From: Meandrina meandrites
Taxonomy: Eukaryota > Cnidaria > Anthozoa > Scleractinia > Meandrinidae
Assembly: GCA_963693305.1 (NCBI GenBank)
Contig: OY855909.1
Location: 2,640,501 to 2,704,500, forward strand
Direction: 5' to 3'
Length of the DNA: 64,000 nt
How positions within the stretch are numbered: position 1 is the first letter of the stretch; every line of letters starts with the position of its first letter. The notes beneath the pieces were generated by a model that saw only the letters and a program-made list of their open reading frames with translations, searched no databases and was not told the DNA's origin. Of this stretch, positions 43,351 through 55,000 are shown piece by piece. The position numbers and the translations under genes are program-made.

Positions 43351-44680
43351 TCAATGTAACAACAAGACAACAAGGTTTATTTGAACTGCAAATTACTAGT
43401 AACAACTTAAACAATAAATAAATTAAAAATACATACAGTTGCTGGTCACCCAAAATAACTAAAGAGCTAAACTAGTTGGGTGACCACATTACTGTTACAC
43501 ACTACTGTTTCTATTCACATAAAATAACATCACTTTTATGTAAATTTTATTATCTCAGCCCCACTGAGTCAATCATGGCATTCCATGGTTTTCAGTGATT
43601 TATTTTCATTGCTTGTGATCAGTTGGCACTCTTAAAATAAATCAGTGCTATTCCTCCAAACAAATATATATAACTTCTTTTATTATTAACATCTAGTTCT
43701 ATTGACTGAGAACCTGATCATGATAATGATGGTAAGTACCCAAAGCAGACTCAATTTTCGGACACATCGCTAGTAAAAGACTCCCTCAAAATCTCGTCAA
43801 AACGATAACGATAGTAAACAGACAAATTATAATAAGACTGGAACTTCGTATGAAGCTGTATGAAGATGATCTATCAGGCACTTCAATCTTTCTGCGTAGT
43901 CATAATCCGCTCACTGCACAATGACGAATGCTTTCGAAAGCATTGGCAAAAAACAAAATAGCACAAAACCAATAAAACACACTACGTACCATTTTCTAAA
44001 ATTAGTGTGCCGAAGTGGATCAAAAAGGCCGGGTATAATTGTGAAGTTGGACCATCAAAAGTATGTAGCCTGGACTGTAGCTTCTGATCGCTTCTTGTCT
44101 TCAGTAATGGGCCCAATTCGCGGCTTCTTGATCGTTCGCAATACACGATCATTGTACGATTGAAGGCCTGCATTTTCCCGGTTTGTTGGAGGAAAATTTG
44201 ACTCGGAAGGCAAGAATCCCATCGCAGAATCGCCAAACATTTTCGAGCAAAATCTAGACAAAAACAAACTAAACATCGCAAAGGACAGGTCACGTGTTAC
44301 TTGTTTGACGTCACAAGAGGACCTGCCGCTGTGAAATATGCGGGCTCAGCTGGAACCAGTTTCGAGTAATGGCGGACGGAAAATTGCAGTTTTTGAAGCC
44401 CAAAATTTCGATGAAGGAAGGCTTATTATTTTTTTGTTTCTGGGTAAATGCACATTACAGTCACCGGTAAGTTATTCTGTAACAAAAAAATTCCGAAAAA
44501 AAAATGTGAAATTTCGTCGGAGTGGCACTTTAAGTATACAAATAAAAGACCAATTTACTATCTTGGTCTTGTAAACAAATATCTTCCAACATACTGCAGA
44601 AACCATTATTGGTGCAAACACAGGTAGCCCAAGCTCACGAGAAGAGGATTAATTTTGATTTCTTGTCTTCATTTTTTTTT

Positions 44681-45270
44681 AGTTTTTGGTTTTGCCCTTG
44701 TTTCTTTTTTCAGCCAAATGTGACAGGTATGACAAGCAGATGTATGGTATTACACAACAATCCTTTACTAAATGTGCAAAACGTGACTCTCCCCTTGCAG
44801 CAAATGGTGGCAAATTGTTTGCATGAAAAAAAAAACAAAACAGATAGATACTTTGATATTTTGGCAATAAATCGACCCTTGCATTGCCTTGTTGCTTCTT
44901 GTGGTCCCCTTTTTCGTGTCTCAGACAATTTTGAAGCTGTTTTGTTGAGTTATGACATTTCAAGTTTCACCCATAACATGGCAAAACTGCTGAAAAACTG
45001 TCCGAGACACAAAAAGATGAGATACCGGTACATTAGAACAAGGCAATGGGGTAGGTTGATTTATTGTTCAAATATCAAAGTATCTACCCATTACTTCAGA
45101 TCCATTTTTTTCTATACAAATCTTTGTAAATTCAAACAGTGCCACCATGTGCTGCAAGGCGAGTCACGTTTCACGTATTCAGTAAACATTTTAATATGTA
45201 AATCCTCTTGTTGCATTTCAATCAATGTTTCATGTAGAAAAGAAAACAAAGGCCAAACAAAGCAAAAGCA
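44681..45270. repeat. ~590 bp imperfect palindrome
   Basis: Centred near 44964. Matching blocks from the outside in: TTTTGCCCTTGTTTC / GGCCAAACAAAGCAAAA; AAACGTGACTC / GAGTCACGTTT; AGATACTTTGATATTT / AAATATCAAAGTATCT; ATTGCCTTGT / ACAAGGCAAT; GTGTCTCAGACA / TGTCCGAGACAC. The 229-codon ORF reading through it is a product of the palindrome and is not called as a gene. Confidence 0.85.
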
Positions 45271-45352
45271 GGAAGAAAAAATACAACTCCTCCTATGAGC
45301 TTAGGGTGCCTGTGGGTGCAAAAAGTAACTTGAATGTTCTGGGCTGGTTTAG

Positions 45353-46469
45353 TTAATGGAACACATCATTTATAAGGCGATCTCTCACCAGTACCCCAGC
45401 ATTACTTTGAAGGTGAGCTGGCACCTCAATCACCACGTCTGGTTCATGAGGGGGTTGCTCCTCATAACCAGGGAGTGGTGTGTTGTCAAAAACACACATA
45501 TTGTGCAGCACTGCAGTCGCTGTAATAATCAAGCAGCAACGACTTGGGTCAAACTGCAGTGCCCCGCCAGAAGCATCGAGGCAACGAAACCTTGCCTTCC
45601 ATAGGCCAAAAGCCCTCTCAATGGTGTTTCGTGTTTTCGTATGTGCCTTCTGGTACCTCTTTTGCGGCTGAGTTGACACACTGTCAGGCCTGAAAGGGGT
45701 CAATAAATATGGCTGGATGCCATACCTACGATCTCCCAGCAGCCAACCATTTCTTGCCCCCTCCACCTTCCAGGTGTGCATGGAGCATGCTGGAGTTGAA
45801 AACCGCGGAATCATGGACAGAGCCCTGCCATCTGCAGAGGAAGTTGGTGAAATAGAGATGTGCATTACACACTGCCATGGTGTTGATGGCATGGAAGCCT
45901 TTATGGCACACATAGAGATGTTCGTTATTATTTGGTGCCCTGATGGGGATCAACGACCCATCCACTGCGCCTACCACTCGTAGCATTCCTGCTATTTTGT
46001 AAAAATCAGCCATTGTTTCCTGTAGGACAAGGACAAAAGAAAATCATTTGTCATAACTTTCAGGAAACATACCCTCATCTGTTTCCTTTAAATTTCCAGA
46101 ATTAATAGTATGCCATTCCCTATGCTTTCAGAAAGAAATCCCCTTTTCCACTGAAATTCTGGAAAGTAACCCATGTGACTGAAAAATATGGTTTGGAAAG
46201 CTTTGCATTCAATCACATTTGCACAGAAATTTATGCCAAAATTTGCAAACCTTTCTTTCACTTTTTCATATTCCAGTCTAGCTTTAAATGGAACTTACAT
46301 TTAGATCAATATTTCTGGTCGGAAACACGATCCAGTCTGGTGACATCCTCACAAGGCACCGTGAGACTGCAAGCAAAGATCTGCTGGCACTTGCCTTTGA
46401 CACTCCCATCGTATCTGCGATTACTTTCAAGAAACTGCCAGTGGCATAATAGCGGAGTGCTATGAGAAC
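45353..46469 (-). pseudogene. HARBI1-like nuclease (DDE_Tnp_4), frameshifted, N-terminus missing
   Basis: Exon 46299-46469 encodes a helix-turn-helix (VLIALRYYATGSFLKVIADTM). Exon 45353-46019 encodes the nuclease with GAVDGSLIP (first D), WQGSVHDSAVF (second D) and NTIERAFGLWKARF (E). Both have good splice borders in phase 0. A one-base shift near 45770 moves the frame between HLEGG and NGWLLGD, so the protein is broken. No upstream exon for the N-terminus was recognised up to 47000. It converges with the Myb/SANT-like gene at 30496-39451, an arrangement seen in Harbinger elements. Confidence 0.75.
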
Positions 46470-47383
46470 CTGAAAGGCATTATAAATGTTGTCAACAAAA
46501 ATCTTGCAGTGAGCATCAAACTAATCAGGATCTTCATATGATTTGGTCGTTTCAAAGTGGTCAGAGACGAACCAACAAAGATATGCGGATCGCCGAGGAA
46601 ACAGTGTCGAGTTAAGAAATTTAGTATCCTATCTGAACGCCTATTTCAGCACTTTGTAATGATACGAATTTTGCTGAAATAAGTGTAGAGATTATTGGGA
46701 ATAAGGATGGATCTTACAAGAGTTTCAAAAATGGAAAGCTGTATATCAACTGGTGTGATTAATTCGTTTCCTCCGGCCGACATCAAGCGCAATCTTCACC
46801 GATCCCAAATCGACTGTTCTAGGGACCGTTCTAGCATAAAACAAGCTGAGATATATTGAAATGCGGCAGAAACAATTTTGTGATTCTTTATTCTCGTTTA
46901 TCTATCGTGAGTACAGAGCGCTTCTTATTCGTTTTTCCTCGAGCTAATGCCATATATAAACAAACACCATTTGTGTATTTTGAGGACCGCGCGTAATACG
47001 ACTGTTTTGCGATCACTATTTTGTTTACTTTAATCTGAATAATGCCCGATTTCTAACTTCCTCCTTCACAAAGAAATCTGCAAATTTAAAAAAACACAGG
47101 GAACAGGTATGGCTTGCTGTAGGATCAGGTATGCGTGACAGGAACCCATTTTGACGTCACAAGGGAGGTATGAATTGGTTCAAAAAGGGGTAGGTAACCA
47201 TGGTTAAAAGAATAAAGAAGGCCCAAAAGAGCCTTGTTTTGACCACGACCCCGCGTTCTTATTGGTTTAATTCGTGTATACATACACGACGTAGCCTACG
47301 CGGTGGCGTCGGTCATAGCTCGCGTCGCTCGCGTCCAGGTGTGACTTTCCTCAGCTTTCCTCACTTTTCTCGACTTTCCAATC
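46470..47383. other. No gene recognised
   Basis: Expected to hold the start of the HARBI1-like gene on the minus strand, but no convincing exon was seen. Confidence 0.4.
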
Positions 47384-47503
47384 ATGCCGAAGCGTTTGAA
47401 AAGAACGGATTTTAGTGTTTGCGAGGAATCGAAAAGAAGGAAGGCGGTAGTAGAGCAACAGATCGACCGTAACATAGCAGCAAGCTCTGTTGACGAGGAT
47501 CTG
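47384..47503 (+). CDS. Possible first exon of an unidentified gene
   Basis: ATG followed by 40 open codons (MPKRLKRTDFSVCEESKRRK...) rich in basic residues, ending CTG/GTACGT, a fair donor. The upstream region is GC-rich with TCCTCAC-type stretches like a promoter. No second exon was recognised before the BEL/Pao insertion at 48121 or after it. The product would start with a nuclear-localisation-like segment. Confidence 0.3.
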
Positions 47504-48120
47504 GTACGTATAATATTTTATCTTATTTTACGGCACCAGTAGAACCTGACTTTGCTGCACTTTGTCGTTTTCACTAACAACTCTTTGAGTTGTTAGTGCG
47601 AGGTAAATTAAACAAATAACTTTAGTTTTAGCTTTTAATGTGCCCATACGAAGTGAAATATTCACATCTTAGATGGAATTGTTGGTAACCACAATATTCA
47701 AAGCTACGTGTTTCGAATTAAGATGTTAACATTTCAAGATCAAAGTGATCGAAAGTTTTATGGAAAAGGTTTGGCACTGACTCTTGATATTTTAATCAGA
47801 CGTAACTTCGGCTAGTGCTGAATCCTTCATCAGTGATGTTAAAAGCGAAGTTCGTTGTCATACGCTATTGGAAGTAACAGCGTAACGTGACGCATGTATT
47901 TTCCATATATTTTCCATGTTCCATTAAAGGAACTAGGTTATTTCTCTAACGTTAAGTTCGCCAACGTATTCACTGGATGCTCACGCTTCTTTTAGCTTGC
48001 GAGCGCTTTAAAGTTTAAAACCTAAGTAAGGAAGCTTACAAAAAATACACGCTAGAGAGCCTATTGTTTTATGCCTCGTTCTAAAGCGTTCCGACACATG
48101 TAAATGAGTGGGACGGGTAT

Positions 48121-48932
48121 TGTGGCTGAAGCAACGACAATCACGGACGGATCGAGAAACGCCGGGCTTCGAGGGGACGTATTTTACTTGGATGCAACCA
48201 CAGAAGGCGTTGAAAGTTCCAATTAATGTTTGTTTATTTCTGGCCAACGTATGTTGATTCTCGTAAACTGAAAATAATGATTACATAACTAAAATAAACT
48301 AACGTGAACATGCAAAGGCAAAAACTAAAACAATGACCGAAAAAATACAGGTATAAATAAAGAAACTAAAACGATTATTAAGACTAAACTTGCATGCTGA
48401 ATGCATATTTGGGGGCGGAACCCGCTCGTTGCATAATAACGATTCAAAGGAACAAACGCATGTTCCGCATGAAAGGCGAAAGAAAATCTAACAAAATAGG
48501 CAAAGTAAAAACGCTAAACAATAATTCCTAACAGCTAGGGACCGATAGACTCGAAATAATGCACAAAATCCTAGCATTTACCACGCTGAAATGTTCCTAA
48601 CCTAAACACGTGGTCCCTTGAGAAACTAACTAAAAGCCTAAAATAATAGATGCAAAGCGAACCTAATGGAATATAACTTAAATAAACGAAACAATAAAAC
48701 ACTTACATATCTTTTCCGCACAGTATTGCCTCTAGGCGGCTAATTCATAGACCTTAAAAGACGACGATGAATCCTACAGCGATATAACATCGACGATCCT
48801 CTAACATAAATGCGAACAACTGAGCAAGAACGTGACCTGTCCCAAGAGTCATAGCGCGACGAAATAGATAAATGGAAGATAAACAAAAGAAATACCGGAA
48901 ATGAAAGGAAAACTAAATACAAAACCGTAACA
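48121..48932 (-). repeat. 3' LTR of BEL/Pao element
   Basis: 812 bp; on the minus strand it starts TGTTACGG and ends GCCACA. Preceded (minus strand) by the weak purine stretch CAGAGGAGCCA. Confidence 0.93.
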
Positions 48933-49096
48933 TGGCTCCTCTGAAATAGCATATTTCACAATTCAATAATGTCCCCATTAACTAATTGCAATCACAGTTC
49001 GTAATCAAAGTTCAGTTCATGGCTTAATCAATGTTCAGTTCATGGCATAGTCAATGTTCATTTCATGGCTCCTCGTCGGGGATCTACCCCTGGTCT

Positions 49097-52000
49097 TCAA
49101 ACAGCATCTGCATCACTAGGAAGCAGCAACACTAACTTGTTCACTGGGCGGTCCAGTTGTTTAACAGGTCCTTCTCTCTTCCCGTCAGCATGGAGAGTGG
49201 TGTCACCAAGATCAACTTGTACTGAACGGATATATCCATCTTCGGAGGGATATGTCTTAGACACACGTGCCAACTGCCAGCAGTTCCTTGGAAGGTTATC
49301 ATCTTTCACTATGACAACGTCGCCAACAGACAGATTTCTCCTAGGATGGTTCCACTTAGCGCGCTGTTGGAGGCTCAAAAGGAACTCCTTTCTCCAGCGG
49401 CACCAAAATTCATTAGCAAGGTGCTGGACTCTTCTCCACCGTTTCCTTGAATAGAGGTCAGGAGACTGGAACATACCAGGTGGGGGAAGAACAACCTTTG
49501 ACTTCATTGTAAGGAGATGGCTTGGCGTAAGTGGTTCCAGTGAGCTAGGGTCGCTTAAGTTGTCAACCGTCAGTGGACGGCTGTTGATGATAGCTTCACA
49601 TTCACAGAGGTACGTCTGCAGGGATTCGTGATCAAGCTGAGTACTATTCTTCTCCAATATTGCTGCTAACACACCACGAACCGTGCGAATTTGGCGCTCC
49701 CAAATTCCTCCCATGCTGCTTGCAGACGGTACATTCATTTTAAAGGTGATCCAATCACAGTTGTTCTTGAGCAATTCCTCTTTAATTTGATCCTCGTCAA
49801 ATTCTTCCAAGGCCTCCTTCAGCTCTCTTCTTGCACCTACAAAATTGCTTCCTTGGTCGCTCCTGAGTTGACGTACTGGTCCTCTGCGGCATACGAAACG
49901 GCGGAGCGCGTTGATGAAAGATGCCGTGTCCAGGGAATTAGAAAGTTCCAGGTGTACGGCTCTTGAAGCCATACACGTAAATAAAACACCGTATCTCTTC
50001 ACATCTCTTCTTCCTTCCTTAACTATCCAGGGACCAAAATAGTCCACGGAACTAAAGGTGAAGGGCGGTGCTGGTTCTGACCGATCAAGTGGGAAGTCTG
50101 CCATCTTCTGCTCCTCAACTGTACCCCTGAGCTTTCGGCATGTCACGCAGTTGGAGATGCACTTGGCTACTGCTGCGGAACCACCAATGACCCAAAATCC
50201 CTTGGAGCGAACTTCACTAAGGGTCATACCTCTTCCTTGATGCTCCACTTGGTCGTGACAATGCTTGATGACAAGGTCAGTTATGTGGCTTTTCCTTGGT
50301 AAGACTACTGGGAACTTGACGTTATCTGGCATGCTTGCACGCTTTAAACGTCCTCCTACTCTCAAGATTCCACTGCAATCTACGAAAGGGTCAAGTTTGA
50401 AGAGAGGGCTGCAACTCTTCAGAGAAGATTTTCTTTCAGAATTTGATGGCCTGTCCTTGGGATTTTCTTCTTTCTGGGTTGAAGTAAGGACTTTGATCTC
50501 CTCCTCGAAGTAGCTAGCTTGCACTGCCTTGATAATGTGAGATTCAGCTTGCTCCATGGCTTCTACTGTGATAGAATTTGAAGTCTTTGCTGTGTTTGAC
50601 GGACTCTTGTGGGATGTTCGTTCCTTGAGCTTCTGCACGTAACTGCGACAAAGGGCGATGGCTCTCTTTGCCCTGTGAAAATCTGAGAAGTAATCCAACC
50701 GACTGAGCAGATTTGCGAAGGGTTCTTCAACATTGGTGGCCAAGCTGATGCTCTTCTTAATTTCAGGGTCGTCGTCTGACAACTGCAACATTTCTTGTTT
50801 CTCGCTTGACGAGGGTGTATGCCATTGAGACTCTTCCTTCCATAGAAATGCTGGCCCTGTAATCCAATTTGATTCGAGCAATCCTTGAGCGCTAAGACCT
50901 CGAGAAGCATGATCGGCTGGGTTCAACTTGGTATCCACATAATGCCATTGGTTCGGAGAGCTGCGGTCTTGAATTTGCTGTACCCGGTTTGCGACAAAGA
51001 TGTGGAATCTTCTTGTTTCGTTTGCAATGTAACCAAGAACAACTTTGCTGTCAGTCCAAAAGACTTCTCTCACTTCTTCATGCTCTAACTCTCTTTGCAA
51101 CTGTTCGCTTGTCTTAACTGAGACTACTGCAGCCGTGAGCTCCAGGCGAGGGATGGTTATGGGCTTCAGCGGTGTCACTCTTGCTTTACCAATGACGAAT
51201 GAGCAATGGATTTGGCCTTGGTCATTTTTCAACCTCAGGTAGGAACACTGGCCATAACCTTGAGTGCTGGCATCAGAGAAGTGATGTAATTCTGCGCTTA
51301 TGATGTCACCAAAGTTGGCAGGTTTGTAGCATCTTGGGATTGATAATTGCTCTAGAACATGAAGCTCTTTCCTCCATTTCTGCCACATCATTCTTATGCT
51401 CTCAGGGACTGGGTCATCCCAATCTGTCTTTCCTCTGCAAAGTTCCTGAAGAATCTTTTTTCCTTCCAAAAGGAGTGGAGCTGCAAGACCCAAGGGATCA
51501 TAAATGGAGCTGACGGTAGAGAGAATTCCGCGCCTTGTGAGGGGGCGATCCTTCAGAGTGATACGGAATTGGAAAGAATCGTTCTCGACACACCACTGAA
51601 CACCTAGAGCACGTTCCATTGGTAGGGCTTCATGGTCTAAGTCTATGTTCTTAATTCCTTCTGCTCTGTCTGTGACTGGAATGGACTCTATCACATCCTT
51701 ACTGTTTGAAACAAACTTGTGCAAATTGAATCCGCCTCTTCTACACATCTCTTTAGCGCCTTTAATCAGAGTGACCGCTTCCTCGACTGATGCCACTGAC
51801 TTTAGCCCATCGTCAACGTAGAATTCTTTCCTGATGAAATTGGCTGGTGCTGAGCCTAGTTCTGCCTCATTGTCATTTGCAGATGCCTTCAATGCATAAT
51901 TAGCACATCCTGGAGAGGAGGTCGCACCAAAAAGATGGACAGTCATCCTGAATTCTGCTGGATCCTTGGATAAGTCACTATCTTCACACCAAAGGAATCT

Positions 52001-55000
52001 CATGAGATCTCTACACTCTTCGGTCACTCCAACTTGGTGGAACATTGACTCGATGTCACACATGAAAGCCACAGGCTCCTGTCTGAATCTGAGGAGGACA
52101 CCCACTAAGTTGTTGGTCAGATCTGGACCTTGTAAAAGATGACTGTTTAAGGTCTCGCCCTTGAATTCTGAAGAGCAGTCGAAAACAACGCGAATTTTGT
52201 TCGGCCTCTTGGGGTGGTATACCCCATGGTGTGGGATGTACCATACCTTCTTGTCTTGGTGTCTGTTTCCTTGATTTTTACTATCATCACCTGGATTGAG
52301 TTGGCAGTTCTTAGTGTTTTTCCTCAACAAACATTCCTTTGACGGGACCCTCTCTGCGTAACCACTTTGAATCATACTCTCCATGAATGCAACATAATCT
52401 TCCTTGTACTTCTTGTTGGATTCAAACCTCCTCTTGAGCTGACTTAGGCGACGCAGAGCAACTTCACGGTTGTTAAGAAGAGGTGGACTTGGATTCTTTA
52501 AAGGCAAGGGCATCTCGTAATGGCCACTTTCACATTGGTGAATCCCATCTTCTACAATTGTTAGGAACTTCCTATCCTCTTGAGAGAGAGCTTGTTCTGT
52601 ACTGTGCCTTTCAGAAAAGTCAGTCTCAAACATTGTCTTCACAGCATATGGATTGATCTCTTCTTTAATCTGCATCTTTGGAAAGAAATTGAGACTTCTG
52701 GGTGTGTCATTGCAGATTTCGTGTGTCATAATCCTGTTACAAGTTGCGGCCTCTGCTTCTTCTTCACCATCTCCTCCGACATCTTCTTGTGGAACGACTG
52801 GCCCAATAATTCCCCAACCAAGTAAAGTTCGGACTGCATAGGGGTCATCTCCCTTTCCTAGAATGACCTCTCTTGGCTTGATTGCTCGTGGGCAGTTGCA
52901 GCCAATTAGAATTCCCACATCTATATCCGTTTGGTAGGGATGTATTTTGTCCGCAATCTTCACAAGGTGCGGCCACTCACTCGCTACTTCAGGTCTCGGG
53001 ATCTGATTCCTCCTGAAAGGTATCCTTGCTCTGGAGTACGTTTTCGGTAATTCAATCTCGACTCTCTTGTCGACTCGTTTGACTACTAGCCCAGTCAACT
53101 TCTCTACTGAGATTTCTTCCTTTCCGAGCATAGTGAATAAGTTTAATTTCACTTCAGTTCCCTTTAAACCAAGGTCACAGAGAGTTTTGGCTTTGATAAA
53201 GGTAGTGTCACTGCCATCGTCCAAGAGAGCATATACCATAACTTCCTTTTGGGGGGTGTCTTTATGATGTAGCCACACAGGTACAATCAGTGACTTTGTG
53301 ACACTACTACGTTCACCAACAGAATGACAAACACTGGAACAGTTACTAATGGCCTGATTTGGATTTGTCTCGGTTTCTATCCTGCTCTCCATGGCTCCTG
53401 CTTCTGCCGGACCCTTCGGTTCTTTGGCATCCATTTTATTGTAATGAAGACTTGTTGGATGTAACTTTCCACAGGTCTTACAAGTCAGCCTCTTGTGACA
53501 GTCCTTTGAGATGTGATCCTTGCAAAGACAACCGAAACAAAGTTCCTTTGACTGTAAGAAGGCAAGGCGTTCCTCATGTTTCTTCTTCACAAATTCATCG
53601 CAGTTGTCAAGCACGTGTGACTTGGAGCACATGGGACATGTTTTTGTTTGTGGTGGAGTCTTGGTTCTAGGCTTAGGGCTGTTTCTGTCCTTTGACGGAT
53701 CAGCAGTAATTGCAAAACTGCTAGAACTAGGTGGGCGTGGCTTTCGATTTGTGCCAGGTTTGTATCTATTGTAAACCTTTCCGCGTTCGGCCTTGAGGAC
53801 ATCAGGAGAGAAGACAGGATCTGTGGCAAGGTCAGCTTCACTTTCCACAAACTTCACTAGGTCATGAAAGGCGACCACTCGCCCACTTTTTTTCTTTGTA
53901 TCAAAAGCATTACGGCACCACTTAATACCAGAGTAAGAAGGAAGTTTAGAACTGACTTGCTTCAGGACTTCTGTAGAGTTCAGGTCGTTGAGGAATTCTA
54001 CACTTTTCATGGCTTCTTCACATTGGCCCAAGAAATCTGAGAATGCTTGTAGGCCAGTGCTATCCCCTTCAGTGATCTGCGGCCAGTTCCTAAGGCGTAC
54101 CTTGTATGCATTTGAAACGCGATGGGGGTCTCCAAATCTTTGAGTAAGAAGCTTCTTGGCTTTCTTGTAGCTGTCGTTGGAATTCAAAGTGACAAAACCT
54201 TTAATAACCTCATTTTCCTTTCCTGAGGTGTACTTGTTCAGGAAGTACAGTCTTTCTTTGTCCGCTGAAACTCGACTTTCAATGATCGTCTCGAAGGCCC
54301 TCATAAAGATTGGGTAGTCGAAGAAGCTGCCACTGAAGGTTGGAGGTTCCTGTACTGGAAGAGAACTAATTCTCTGCTGCTCAGCAATAAGGGCACTCAA
54401 CTCTGTTTGCTTGACCTGAAGCTTAACTATCTCCTGGAGGGCTACTTCACTAGGGCTTAGGGCAGGATGTTCTTGCTGAGAATGTGATGGCGAGGGCGTG
54501 AATTCAGTCTTGACTGGCACGCGAGAGGGTTCTAAAGGCAGGTAGCTGGAACGTTCTGGAGTGTAATCAATTTCAGGCTTTATCTTGACTTGTGACTCTG
54601 GTGTGAGCTCAGTATTGATTTGTGGGTGGGATGGATCTGAAGGTAAGCAGCTAAAAGGATCTTGAAGGTGATTGGCTGGAAACTCCATTTTGTCTGGTAA
54701 ACCTGGGCCTGGAGTATTCATGGATGGATGCAATGGTTTATTCATGAGAGTTGAATTTTGCTGAGGGTAGACGGGTGCTTTCGGATTAAATTTGCTCTTT
54801 GATAGGGCATCCTCATCAGAGGCAGGGCTTTGGAACTTTTCTCTTTCCTCATCCTCGACAGCCTTCATTGCGTCTCTTTTGGCCTTTGCCATTTCCAATT
54901 CCTTTAGCGTTTTAAGCTTCTTAAGTTCAGCCTCCTTGTCTAGAAATTGCAACTGTGCTTCCAGTCTTGCTGCTTTTGCCACTGCTCTAATTTTCCTTGA

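Larger units (their letters stand above)
40777..44529. mobile_element. TTAA-flanked 3.75 kb element with long inverted ends, no gene
   Basis: TTAA at 40773-40776 and 44530-44533 flanks ends AGTGCCACTCCGAC / GTCGGAGTGGCACT. Further inverted matches lie inside (CCGCCATTACTC, TGTGACGTCAAACAAGTA), implying diverged inverted repeats of about 230 bp. No transposase was recognised, so it is non-autonomous or decayed. TTAA duplications are typical of piggyBac, but the ends do not start CCC, so the superfamily is open. Confidence 0.7.

Noticed and set aside
44609..45298. 229-codon ORF
   Set aside because: It reads through both arms of a long palindrome and has no recognisable domain.
47100..47200. 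Second terminal inverted repeat for an older Harbinger
   Set aside because: No matching inverted sequence with TWA flanks was found near 30300.
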